Origin: Epiperipatus broadwayi
Lineage: Eukaryota > Onychophora > Udeonychophora > Euonychophora > Peripatidae
DNA length: 64,000 bases
Direction of reading: 5' to 3'
NCBI GenBank assembly: GCA_028023455.1
Contig: JAQFVV010000206.1
Coordinates: 1,969,361-2,033,360, forward strand
This document shows positions 1-12,035 of the stretch, piece by piece. Numbering within the stretch: the first letter of the stretch is position 1; every line of letters begins with the position of its first letter. Both the position numbers and the translations under genes were made by a program. A model generated the notes under the pieces. It had not been told where the DNA came from. It did no database searches and saw nothing but the letters and a program-made list of their open reading frames with translations.

Positions 1-47
1 CAACCCCAGACCAGTTTCTGCTACTGGCATTGTCAGTGAGATGCCAG
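1..47 (-). ncRNA. Hammerhead ribozyme relic, family A copy 1
   Basis: On the minus strand the core reads CUGACAA, then a 3-bp stem II UGC/GCA with loop CAGUA, then GAAA, and a short stem III ending in a GUC triplet. Stem I can pair UCUCA with UGGGG. The only clear core change is at position 8 (CUGANGA is expected, A replaces G). That base pairs with C3 in active hammerheads, so this copy is probably inactive. The second unit (about 379-425) has the same change and a poorer stem II. Confidence 0.5.
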
Positions 48-740
48 GATATCCAAGCATTAGATTAAAAATACCAAGACAAGCCCAGCACCTTATCTAA
101 TGTATAACTATTAAGTAGAAAATCTGAAATTTTCAGACATTCATGTCTTTCAATCCAGTTATCTAATTTAAATAGCCATATGGGACTGAACTAAGTTCAG
201 AGACACCATATATTAATAGCTTTAGCAATAAAAAATTGCCAAACCCTTAATAGCAAAAAATAAAATTACAAAAAAATCAAGTCAGATCTCACATGACCTA
301 ATTTAATAAGCTTGTATTTACAAATGTTATATATAGAGCTCTAAAATAAGCTCTTAACAAGCTTTGAGAATATTCTCAACCTGAGACTGGTTTCTGATAC
401 TGGTATTGTCAGTGAGATGCCAGGATATCCAAGCATTATATTAAAAATACCAAGACAAGCCCAGCACTTTATCTAATGTATAACTGTTAAGTAGAAAATC
501 TGAAATTTTCAGACATTCATATGTCTTCCAATCCAGATATCTAATTTAAATAGCCATATGGGACTGAACTAAGTTCAGATACACCATATATTAATAGCTT
601 TAGCAATAAAAAATTGCCAAATCCTTAATAGCAAAAAATCAAGTCAGATCTCACATGATCTAATTTAATAAGCTTGTATTTACAAATGTTATATATAGAG
701 CTCGCAAAATAAGCTCTTAACAAGCTTTGAGAATACCCTG

Positions 741-785
741 AACCCCAAACCAGTTTTTGCTATTGGCATCATCAGTGAGGTGTCA
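741..785 (-). ncRNA. Hammerhead ribozyme relic, family A copy 3
   Basis: The minus strand has the complete first core box CUGAUGA, followed by stem II UGC/GCA closing loop CAAUA. The second box reads AAAA where GAAA is expected, and the cleavage triplet is GUU instead of GUC. Stem I is again built from CCUCA and a UGGGG-like strand. One G-to-A change in the GAAA box probably removes activity. Confidence 0.45.
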
Positions 786-1066
786 GAATATTCGAGCATT
801 AGATTAAAAATACCAGGACAAGCCCAGCACTTTATCTAATGTATAACTATTAAATAGAAAATCTGAAATTTTCATACATCCATATGTCTTCCAATCCAGC
901 TATCTAACTTAAATAACTAACAACACCAGCAGCAGAAACTGGTCTGGGGTTGAGGATATTCTCAAAGCTTGTTAAGAGCTTATTTTGTAAGATATATATA
1001 TATATATATAACATTTGTAAATACAATGTGACATCTGACATATATATTCCATGACATAATTATATA

Positions 1067-2240
1067 CACCTGGGTCTCATTTTACTTGATAGATAGGTTC
1101 CTCAGAAAACACACGCAAACAAAATCACACAAAAATAGACGTAACTTACATTGATAAAAAGGGGCTGCAGTCTGTGATTTTTCAAAATTTGCGTAAAAGC
1201 AAAGCACCAACATAAAATTACTTTAAAATTCATGCAAAAAAAAAAAATAAGGAAATAAAATATGACTAATAAAAAATTTCAAATTTGAAAAAAATTGATA
1301 TAAGACAAATATTTTTTAACTATATTTAATTTCATTCAAAATAATATATTTTTATGCGTAATTTACAGTACAGTAATTTACATTTTTTATACATGTTTTA
1401 ATTATTATTGCTATTTGCCGAAAAACACGTTCGTTTGCAAACTGGTAAAAAATCAGTTCTCACAAGAGGAAATACAACTAGTGCCAACATCACTCTCACG
1501 TTGTGTTAATGGTTTTCTGATGACAATGTAATTAGTAATTAATCTTTGAGATGATGATTTTATTAATTGTTTATGAACTTAGACTTATGATAATAAAAAG
1601 ACATTTATTCACCACTGCTGGGAAAAATTTAATTAAAACTAACAACTAAAAATTAAATTCTTATTTTTGTCTTTAATTTTTTAATTTTCAACTTTGTTTA
1701 AAAATCAAATTTCATTTTACATCACATTAATTTCAAGTCGCTGTAAGTAATTTTTAAATTGTTAATTACAATTAAAAATCAGATTTTAATTTTTAATTGT
1801 CAAATTTAATTGTGCCCACTGCTATTACTCACCTTTAAAAATAAACTTGCAAACACTAAATTATTAATAATTGATTACGTTCTTTTTTAAAAAGCAAAAA
1901 CAGAATGTGATTTAAAATGCAAAATTAACACACACAATGTTTGAACAAATTTACATTATAATCTTGTAAAATTTAATGTGTGTATACATAAAATGTGGAA
2001 ATCATGATTTTAATTTTATTATTGCATAAAATCTTACTGTTATAAAGCACTGAAAATATTGAAATTACTAAGATGAAAGTCGAATTCCAATAATGTGCTA
2101 TTACTTTTAATATAAAGTAAGTGCACGAAATGTATTATTTAAAGTAATAGCGCATTATCGGAGTTCGACTTCTGGTGAAACATGAATCGTGTAACTTCAA
2201 AATTGTGTTAAATAAGTCCGCATAAAAAGAGACCCAGGTG
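1067..2240. mobile_element. TIR element with TA duplication, non-coding (MITE-like)
   Basis: The sequence CACCTGGGTCTC at 1067-1078 is matched by its exact reverse complement at 2229-2240, and both ends are flanked by TA (1065-1066, 2241-2242). A 12-bp TIR with a TA duplication fits the Tc1/mariner superfamily or another TA-targeting DNA transposon. The 1.17-kb interior has no open reading frame of note and no transposase motif. It holds an internal inverted repeat of about 30 bp (near 2078-2108 and 2141-2170, sharing AAAGTAATAGCGCATTAT-like sequence). Probably a non-autonomous or fully decayed copy; superfamily not certain. Confidence 0.6.
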
Positions 2241-2416
2241 TATGTATATATTCATTTGTTAATGTTTTATAATAATTTAAATATTGTAAGAATTTTAAAA
2301 ATATTTTTAATGTCATTTTTATTTATATATTGTTTTAGTCTGTTTCATAATCTATGTTATCACTTCATGTGTATAAATATATATGAATAAAGTAAGGTGT
2401 AGGCTATATTCATTTA

Positions 2417-2661
2417 ATAATTAGAGATAGGTTTAAGAATGGTTGTTATTTTAGAACAACATCAATTACTATTAACAGACCTATTACTAAACTATTTTAG
2501 TATCCAATAATGATCATTTGTTTTAAGTTTAATTAGAAATTAACAAGTGATTCAAAAAGTGATTATTGAGTAGATAGAACAAAATAGTTTAGCCTTAAGT
2601 CTATCAATAGTAATTGATGATTTCCAACAAACAACCACTACTAAATACACCTCTAATTATT
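2417..2661. mobile_element. Hairpin MITE-like element
   Basis: The first and last roughly 80-100 bp are imperfect reverse complements. The left end begins AATAATTAGAGATAGG and the right end finishes with CACCTCTAATTATT; inside, TCAATTACTATT on the left answers AATAGTAATTGA on the right. No coding potential. The size of about 245 bp and the hairpin architecture fit a foldback MITE. I cannot fix the target duplication because the ends lie in AT-rich sequence. Confidence 0.5.
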
Positions 2662-2694
2662 ACATGGATACAAACCCACACTTAATTTGTTTAT

Positions 2695-2796
2695 ATTATA
2701 ATAATTCATAAAAAATATTTAATATATATATATATATATATTAATATTATAATAATTCATAAAAAATATTTAATATATATATATATATATATTAAC
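2695..2796. repeat. Direct duplication of a 51-bp unit containing (AT)n
   Basis: Two nearly identical adjacent copies (2695-2745 and 2746-2796) each read ATTATAATAATTCAT, then an A-rich run, then a run of alternating AT. Simple tandem duplication; no function suggested. Confidence 0.8.
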
Positions 2797-3137
2797 ACAA
2801 ATCCTGAAAAAATAAATTGTCAATTGTCATTATAAATCCTTATATAAATGTAAATTTATATATACTTACCCAGTATATATTGAATGATATCCCAATAGAT
2901 TTTTAACACCAGGCTAATTACATTTCACAAAATATTGTGTAGAATTGATAGAGCTTGTAAAAAATTTACAGTAAAAATAATACAAAGAAATTAAGAAAAT
3001 ATAAATGTGAGCAGTGGAAATCAAATTATTAAAAATAAGTTATTGAGCCTATGAATTAATATTGTTTAATATTTGAGAAGTGTGAAGCAATGATTGAGTA
3101 ATTACAATTAGATTCACACACAGGTTATGAATATTAA

Positions 3138-3422
3138 TTTCAAGACATTGAAAAATAGATTTGAAGAAGAATACTATTAAAAAAAGTTTTTTTTAAAAAA
3201 GTAAATAATTTGTTTGGAAAATTATGAATAAAGAAAAACAATAATTTAGAGGAAGCAATTATAAAAAAAGGTTATATGAATTTCAAGAAAATTAAAAAAT
3301 AAATTGGAAGAATACTACTAGAAGAGTTGAGTTTAAAAAAAGTAAATAATTTGCTTGGAAAATTATGGATAGATGATTTAAGACAATAATTTAGAGGGAA
3401 GCAATTACAAAAGATTGGTTAA
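3138..3422. repeat. Diverged tandem duplication, unit about 143 bp
   Basis: Copy 1 (3138-3280) and copy 2 (3281-3422) share the order TTTCAAGA, GAAGAATACTA, AAGTAAATAATTTG, TTGGAAAATTATG and ACAATAATTTAGAGG with many substitutions. No coding potential in either copy. Confidence 0.65.
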
Positions 3423-5073
3423 AAGTAACAGTGGAAGTAATATAAAAGTATTAGGAGAAAAAAAAATTGAGTGATGAATTTAAAAAGGAAAATAATTGTA
3501 TTTGAGCAGGAGAACAATGTCAGAAAAGACTGATAATGATTTGATTTGGTATGTGAAATCTATATTTTGGCAAATAATAAAGATGATTTGAACTATAAAC
3601 ATTTAAAAAAAATAAAATCTTCATTTTTATTATAAAATTATATGTGTACTAATTAATCCTCACAAAATATTTGTCCTTTGATGAGAGTATTTAATCATTA
3701 CTAATGTGAAATGGTAAACTATTTGGTTTATAATCCTCATAAAATATATGTTCATTAAATTAAAACCTATTTTGGCTTCTGCACCAAAAATATAATAATG
3801 CTAACTAATTTTAGTTTTAGAATTATTCTTAATTTAAAACATTTTTATATTTTCTATATTTTAGGTATTTACAGAATTTCAAAAATTGTTATCTATCATA
3901 TGTTTTAAAAGTCCATTTTAATTATATATTGTAATAGTTAGTGGATGTATGATGGAATGACTATACCTTTAGTATGTTAGTATCAATGTTTATAATATGG
4001 AATGAGGATAACATTAAATAAAATAATGATGATGATCATCACTATCTGAGTACCATCAGAATAAATACTAAATTAAGTAAAATGTAGTTCACTCTAGGGT
4101 ATTCCCTTTGCACTAATCCAGGATCAGCATCAACTGGATGTCCATAAACACTGAATATAAATTCCTTTTTTATATAACAGATCATTATGCATGAATCTAA
4201 CTCAGGAACAAAAGTTCTATAACTGTTACTGTGAGCAAGAGTTATAATCCTAATATATAATATTTTAAATTCATTCTAGAATTAATAAAATTCACTAGAA
4301 TAATTTTAACAATGAAGTATCAATTTAATAATAATTAAAATGAAATTAAGGTCTGCTGAGTATGCCATAAATATAAATTTGGCATTCTGATTTTGATTAA
4401 TAAGCTATCACATTGTGATTTACAAATATGTCAGTACATAAAACATCTATATATAAGCAGATAGGTGGTATAATAATTTATAAACATATTTCAATTGTTA
4501 TAAACCTATAAAAGGAAATTCATTTTTATAATACATAATTAATAACTGATTTAATATATATTTATGTGCATATGGAAATATGTGCACACACTGGCATGTA
4601 TAAAAAACCTAATAAGCCATAGTATATTTTTATCCATATAATTCCATAATTAAAACACTTCAAACAATTAAGTCTCATTTTCCTCTTTTCTTTAATGCAC
4701 AATTAATTCAAAGCACTCAGATATGCTATATAATAATTTAAATTAACATGTTTGAATTGTCATAGACTTATAAAAACATTCAAGTCATTTTTAATAGTAC
4801 CTAAATGCATATGTATGTTGTATATAAAAATAGTATGAATCAAAGTTATTACTTCTAATGATAATTTTTTTTAAAATAATAGTTCTTTGACAGTCTTCAT
4901 AATAGTTTTTTTTTTTAACAGATTACTCTTAATTAATTATAAATGTCTTTAAACATATTCCAGAAAATTCTTTTATTTCCTAATTTAGAAAAATTTTTGG
5001 AGTTTTTTTTAATAAATATACTGGAAGTGCATCTTACATTTTGTTGAATAAAGTTATTTACTTAAAAAATATT
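3423..5073. other. AT-rich DNA without recognisable features
   Basis: I see no open frame, structured repeat or RNA gene here. The sequence is AT-rich with short runs of A and T, and scattered TATATA and ATAATT words only. Confidence 0.5.
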
Positions 5074-5532
5074 TAATATAGGGTCTATGAGCACAGACTT
5101 TCACACCACCCACCTCTCTCCACTCTATCTAATAACACTGATACACCTAAACACATATATGCTGAAAAGATAAATAATCACCAATATACGTATTTCATGC
5201 TAAACCAGCAATCATCAGTTGGTCCAGACTATCATCTTTACACACATATATAGTATAAGTGCTCAGATATATATTAAGATAGACTACCCTCATAGTTTAA
5301 TGGACAGGCTTGATGAGGATAGTCTATCTTAATATATATCTGAGCACTTATACTATATATGTGTGTAAAGATGATAGTCTGGACCAACTGATGATTGCTG
5401 GTTTAGCATGAAATACGTATATTGGTGATTATTTATCTTTTCAGCATATATGTGTTTAGGTGTATCAGTGTTATTATATAGAGTGGAGAGAGGTGGGTGG
5501 TGTGAAAGTCTGTGCTCATATACCCTATATTA
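5074..5532. mobile_element. Near-perfect 459-bp palindrome (foldback element)
   Basis: The left arm (5074-5293) and right arm (5313-5532), each 220 bp, are almost exact reverse complements around a 19-bp spacer (5294-5312). Outer ends read TAATATAGGG and CCCTATATTA; near the centre CCCTCAT faces ATGAGGA. I found only a few mismatches by eye. The near-identity of the arms indicates a recent origin or arm-to-arm gene conversion. No coding potential; likely a foldback/MITE-type element, though its family is unknown. Confidence 0.8.
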
Positions 5533-8500
5533 CATATATATAGCCACAGCTATATAACAAGCCTGTGTTTCAGTTATTAAAAAATATTTGTAATTTAAAA
5601 AATTACAACTGTCATTTTCACTAAAGAATTTATTTCAAATTCATTTTCAATATATAACACTACTCACTAGCTGTACTTTATATATATGATGCAGTATCTT
5701 TATCTGAGCCTCTCTGCATATAGATAAAACAGTATATGTATAAACTACTTTAGCAATTTTATAGAATTTCTCAATAATCTGGTCTTTTTTAAAGAGCAGA
5801 TTGGTCTATTATCTTCTGGAAAGATATAATCTGGTAACAGTTGACATTTAATCACCTCCATTTAGTCTAGAATTTGATAGACCTCAGACATACTGGATAG
5901 TACACAATATATACAGGCTAATAAATCACAAAATAGCTGAACTTGGACTCCATGTGAATCAAAACTACCATTGTGAATTAGCAGCAGCAACTGGATTTGT
6001 ACCATCTTGCCTTCAATTATATCTTCATACTAACTCTATAACTCAAAAACTCCATAATTATTCTTTTTTTCAACCTTTTTTAGTCAGGGAAGGAAAAAAT
6101 CATTAAAAACAAGTTTTTTTTACCTTGATTGAAAAAAGTTAATGACTCTTTTCAATTCACTTTAATCTTTTGAAAAACAACTGTGTATGATTTTTATCAC
6201 TATATGTTATACAAACATTAATTTTAAAAAAATTCTTTAAAAAGTGAAATTTTATAATTACCAGTATATCTATTTTAACACAAAAACATGTTTGTTTTAA
6301 TTTCAAATTCAGAATTAATAAAATATTTTTTAGAATGTGTAATTTATAATAAAAAAATTAAATTCAAATTATTTAATCCTTAGCTGTTATTCCAGTGTAA
6401 TATAAAAAATATCTACAAAAAAAGTTTGTGTTTATTTCTATTTTTCCTTTCAACTTTATATATATATGTGTGTGTGCACTACTATGTGGTTGTATGCCAT
6501 GAGACACATAACCATCTCAATAGTATGTTTATGACTTGTATGAAATATCTAATATCATTAACCAGACAACACAACCAGGCGCCAATACGTACTCAGATTT
6601 ACAGATAAATAGTCATTTCTATCAAATTTAACTAAAGGAGGCAACATGTATATCAAACCTCTTAGAAATTTATTTTTCTATATATGTCTGAAGTTAGCTT
6701 AAGTATAACAAAAGAGTCAGTTAAAAAGATATAATTTATACTGTTTTTAATCAACAATTAATAAAAAATAATCTCACACAATAATAAAAAAGATTAATAA
6801 TAATTTATAAAATATAATTTTTTCAAAAATAATACAATCGAACAGCTATAATTTATATTAATAAATAATTCTAACTAAATTTAACCAAGATCAAGATTAC
6901 ATAGGTTTATAAAAATTTTCCTCTTTTTATCTTTATTTCTTTTTTTTTGTTTTGTTTTGTTTAATTTACTGAAAGCAAAACAATGACTTTTTTTAAAAAT
7001 GATTCTATTTGAATAGAGTTTGGATGTGAATTCCTTCAATTACATATGTACTATAATAAATTAAAACTTAAAAAACTCAAAGTAATAGTTTATAAAATTA
7101 ACTTATTTTAAAACTAATTATTGATTTTGTTTGTGCATGTATAAATATTAATTGCATGTATGATCTCAATTCATATGTAATAAGAAAATATTAACACTTT
7201 AATATAATTACTAGTAGTTAAATATTCTTTTATTTAAATATTAGAATAACAAATTTAAATGAACTTACAGAACTAGATATTGTTAAGGCAGACTTACCGG
7301 AATAAATTGGAAAGTGTCCTTTTTACAAGATCCATAAACATATGCATTATTTTTAATATAGATTTTTGTACTGTTTCATTTTAATTAGACTTAATTGTGT
7401 ACCAAAATGAGTTTAATAACTTTCCAATTCAAGTGATTGTTCTTTCTTGTCTTTGGTTAATTAAGCTTCAAGAGTCTTTACCAATACAGGCAGAATGATA
7501 ATATACAAATATCCTTCAGATGTGAAAAACTCATTCAAGTTCTTCATTCACTCTATTCTTTAATGGCATTGATTTGACAATGCTTTCATAATGTAGAATA
7601 AGTAAATGTAGCTTGGCTGTCATTTTATTTTGATATTAATTGGAAATTACTAATATTAATTGAAAGCATCTCATTTTCTAACTGCAAAACACATTCCAAA
7701 CAGAAATAATTTGATTTGTTTTACCTTTTAAAAGTTTTTCTGAAAAAATTTTAAATCTTCAAATTATGTAGTTATCTTGTTTTTCATACTAATTAGTTCA
7801 ATTGATAGTCTGCCTTATGTGTTCAAAGTTGTTTATGCATTCTTTCATTTTAATTAAATTTCAAGTTATACTTATTTATAGAAAATAACTTATATAAAGT
7901 TTAACATAAGCAAAAACCAGTTTTTCATTCCTTGATCTTGTTAAAACCTGTCATAAAATATGTAGAAAGAGAGACAGAGAGAGATGACTGAAATGCCATA
8001 ACACATATGTATTTATGGTAAAGTTTGTAAATAAATGGAAGTGGTGATAATTTCTTTTTATTCAGAATATAATTACTTATATGCTTATTGATTATAAAAA
8101 AATTATATTTAATAATCATGTCTTTTTTCTTTTACATTTTCAAATAAAGCTAATTAAACTTTAGCAAAATAAATTTCAAACACATTCTGATTTATTTTTG
8201 AAAATTCAAGTAATCTGAAATTATTATTGAGAAATTTGTTTTATCATAATTTATAATTTAGAATTTGGCTATTGCATATAATATCTAGATACTAACTTAT
8301 TTTTCCATTGGTTTGATAGAGGTGTTTAAATGTTCTAATTCATAGCATTACAATGTACCATAAAGTATTAAAATATATAAATGATTATCATTATATAATA
8401 TCCCTAAAGTTCTCATATTGTAGGTGCAAAGTAAATTCAGTATAAATACTTTATTTAATATGTTCAAAATGAATTCTTTGTATATTTAATATTATTAATC

Positions 8501-9108
8501 CAGGTTTTTATATTTTGACCATTTCTACCATCCATTCAAATAAAATTATGAAGCTTTCTTAAAAATTTTCATGACTGCCAGGTTTATAATTTTATTGTGA
8601 ATTAAGACTTACTTAAGAAAGTTGCATACTCAGGGGAAATATTTAAATACAGAAAACAAATTGATATATTTTCAATTAAAATTGAAACAAAAAATGCATG
8701 TTTGCATAAATACTTATAAATTAATAAGCATAATTGACATGTAGTAATATATTTTTATTTTGTCTTTTAAATCAATTTTGCCTTTTTAGTGGAAAAAAGG
8801 TTTCACTTGCTATAGTATGTAGCATGTAAAACCTTTAGATAATAAATTTAAGGCAAGAGGAACAAAACATAACCAGATGATATTAAATATACAAACAGTA
8901 AGTCTTTTAAAAATAAATTTTAGTGGGGATAATAAGTGATTCAGTAAATTTTTACTTTTTTATTATAAATATATTCATTGTATAATAAAATTAATAGATA
9001 GTTTATACTTAATATTTTTTTTGTTTTTAGCAGGAAATTCATTGTTTTAAAAATAGAGATTTACAATCAAATAGGAGATGAATTGTAAAGTTAATTATTC
9101 CTATTCTT
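5533..9108. other. AT-rich DNA, largely featureless
   Basis: No defensible gene. Short open frames (for example 6426-6608 and 7925-8119 minus) have AT-driven composition and no motif. The only spot that stands out is a strong minus-strand splice-donor-like sequence at 7292-7298, discussed as a finding. Confidence 0.5.
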
Positions 9109-10368
9109 AAACAGGCAAAACGCTCCATACAATAGTGCCACCCTGTGCCAGCCAGACTAATGAATGGATGCCAGAAGGCTTATGCATAAAATCCCCATCT
9201 ACTGCCTACTCATCCAATATCCCCAAGCTAGTTTCTGGCTTGTGGCTTTTATCAGTGAGGAGCCTTGGATCTGACAGCACTGCACCTAGATCTTAAGATC
9301 TAATGCAACCCTTCAGCACCACCTTTTATCTCTACTTAACTACAAAACTATGAGAATGAAATTGAAAACAATAATTTCAATCTAAGCTCAATAGTCTATA
9401 TAGTCATGTGGGTCTGAACTCAGTTTAGTACCTACAAATTTTGGTGTCTTTGGCTCTTTAACAACCATAGCCACCACTATCCTATTAGGGGAATTGGTGT
9501 TAAATCACTAAACATCATATGATCATTTCTTATTCTAGCACATAATTTATTAAACAGGCAAAACTCGCCATACAGTAATGCTACCCTGTGCCAACCAGAG
9601 TAATCAATGAATGCCAGAAGGTGTGTGCATAAAATCCCCATCTAGTGCCTACTCATCCAGTATTCCCAGACTAGTTTCTTGCTTGTGGACTTCATCAGTA
9701 AGGAACCTTGGATCTGAGAGCACTGCACCTAGATCTTAGGATCTAATGCAATCCTCCAGCAGCCACCTTTTATCTCTACTTAACTACAAAACTATGAAAA
9801 TGAAATTTAAAACAAAATAATATTTTCAATCTAAGCTCAATAGCCTATATAGTCATATGGGTCTGAACTCAGTTCAGCACCCATACATTTTAGTGTCTTT
9901 GGCTCTTTAACAACCATAGTCACGACTGTCCTATTAGGCAGGATTGGTGTTAAACCACTAAAGATTTCATGATCACCATCTCTTATGCGAGCACATAACT
10001 GTTATTAAACAGGCAAAACTCCCCATACAGTATTGCCACTCAATGCAAGCCAGAGTAATCAATGGAAATGCTGGAAGGCTTATGCATAAAATTCCCATCT
10101 AATGCCTATTCATCCAATATCCCCAGACTAGTTTCTGGCTTATGGCCTTTGTCAGTGAGGAGCCTTGGATCTGAGATCCTAAGATCTAGGAGCAGTGCTC
10201 TCAGATCCAAAGCTTCTCACTGACAAAGGCCACAAGCCAGAAACTAGTCTAGGGATCCTGTATAAGTAGGCACTAGATGGGAATTTTATGCACAAGCTTT
10301 CTGGCGTCCATTGATTACTCTGGCTGGAACTGAGTGACAATACTGTATGGAGAGTTTTGCCTGTTTTA
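9109..10368. repeat. Family B hammerhead-type repeat array, tandem then inverted
   Basis: Units begin AAACAGGCAAAACT at about 9109, 9552 and 10007 (periods about 443 and 455 bp). The third unit is cut near 10190 and continues as an inverted copy to about 10368, which ends in the reverse complement of the unit start. Each unit holds, on the minus strand, a hammerhead-like segment just before GGATATTGGATGAGTAGG-type sequence. It also has a block CATATGGGTCTGAACT that resembles family A. Core boxes vary by copy: CUGAUAA near 9221-9265, CUGAUGA near 9665-9707, CUGACAA near 10118-10165, and CUGACAA on the plus strand near 10218. Confidence 0.75.
9665..9707 (-). ncRNA. Hammerhead-like motif, family B, core boxes intact
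   Basis: The minus strand shows CUGAUGA, a weak stem II region, loop CACAA, then GAAA followed by CUAGUC. The stem III half ACUAGU is a perfect palindrome and could form only between two molecules; the triplet before the cleavage point is GUC. Stem II is poorly paired in this copy and family B has A opposite A at its base, where active hammerheads normally have a G-C pair. Activity is therefore doubtful. Confidence 0.4.
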
Positions 10369-12035
10369 ATAATTTTTTGATACAGGGCTTATTCATTAAA
10401 AAAAAAAAAAAAATGTAAATTTAAAATTAAAACAATGTAATAAGAGTTATTTTGTTTTTTACTATTTTACTTTTTTTTCCATAAAGATAATAAGATAGAT
10501 CTAGTTTATAACTTATTTTTAAATTATTTAGTACTTGTATATGTTTGTCATAAACTGTCTAATAAACATTGGAAATAATCAAACAATAATTAGAGATCAC
10601 TATGCCTTCTATTAAAATTCTCTGGAATCACAAAACGTAATGCAAATCATTTTTTAAACTGAATATCTGTTTTTTTTTTTGGCATTTATAAATTGCATCG
10701 TCTTTAATTATTTTATTTATAGATTGAACAATATCTGATGGATTAACTATCAGATGTCACTAGTACCTATGGATGAATTTATCAAAAAGGTTGTCAGATA
10801 AATTGATTACAATATAATATTAAAAACATTTCAAACAATTAGATAGTTAATATATATCTACATGAAATTTTGAATAAACATACCAATAAATAAATTAATT
10901 CAATTTGGGGGTTTAAAAGAAGTGTGAGCACTGGAAATGATAAAACTGGAATTGATTCCAGAGTCTGACATTCTACAACTGCATGTGGGACATAAATGCT
11001 TCATTGTTAGTGAGATGGTCAATCATATCAGGTTCAAGTAGGAAAACTGACAAAGCTGAGTTATGATTCATGGAAATTTACTCCATCACTCTCAGGGTGA
11101 CATAAATATAAAGTGTAATAAATGTTAACACTAAGTATAATAAATATGAACATTGATAACTTATAACAAATAAACAACTGAGAAAGTTATGAACAAAGAC
11201 AAAATTATAACACTAAAAGTAATAGAACTACCCATAAGATATTAGGAATGCAAGGAATTGCAGAAAGGGTTAAGTGGATAACAAACTTAGTAAACAAAAA
11301 AGAAAAAGCATTATGGGAATTAAAACCATATGATGAAATATACTAATTTTGCATTGGAACAACATCAATATTAATGCTAAAGATATTTATAGTAACTCTA
11401 AGGATATGTGACTTATTGTTTAAGTCAAACAGGAAGATTAGGAACGAAGAAACGTTTTAGAAATTGATGAAAAAGATATAAATTTGTTGGTTGCTGTAAG
11501 CAGATTAGAAGGGGGGTTGAACAATTAAAATAATGAATTTTTGACCTAAATATATATTAAAAAAGTAAATCTACCAGAAAATATATTTTCAGCAGAATCA
11601 CCTTTATAAATTGGACTAAAAGCTGCTCTCACATGTGTTCATCTTTATAGTTCAGTATACTACAATTCATGTTGTTAAGTATTATATTTCTTCTATGCAT
11701 TAAATTTAATGAAGAAGACATGGAAGGTGGATCTTGTTCAATGGGTGAAAGTTAATTGCTTCAGAAATGCAAATGGAGATCATTTTACTTTTGAAATAAG
11801 TCTATGTATATATTTTAAAGGTATAGGGACATTGAAAGATTTTTAGTAAATCTAAGATACTATGCATGAGTAGGAAAAGGAGAAGTTAAATGATAATGTA
11901 TTTAACCAAGATTATTTTGTTTAATTAATGCATTTAGGAAATATCAAATTTGAAAACTGAATTAAAGGAATTTAATATAAAAATGTAGAAAATTTAGTAA
12001 AGATAGAGAACAAATGATGAAATTCTTATATATAT
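10369..12035. other. AT-rich DNA without recognisable genes
   Basis: Includes an A run near 10398 and a somewhat less AT-rich patch at 10920-11110, with no open frame or repeat match that I could establish. Confidence 0.4.

Larger units (their letters stand above)
1..1030. repeat. Family A hammerhead-type tandem repeat array
   Basis: Three head-to-tail copies are visible, starting near 1, 372 and 726, so the period is about 350-375 bp. A truncated inverted copy follows at about 906-1030. Each unit has, in plus-strand order, a hammerhead-like segment, the mirror-like block AAATCTGAAATTTTCAGA, a block reading CATATGGGACTGAACT, a stretch near CATATATTAATAGCTTTAGC, and an end with AAGCTTGTATTTACAAATG. 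The repeat is cut by the left window edge. Tandem plus inverted copies with a ribozyme-like motif per unit are known for Penelope-like terminal repeats and retrozyme-like elements. Membership in either class is inference. Confidence 0.75.

Noticed and set aside
1-1030. CRISPR-like array
   Set aside because: Units of about 350 bp are full-length similar, without short repeats and unique spacers, and the setting is eukaryotic.
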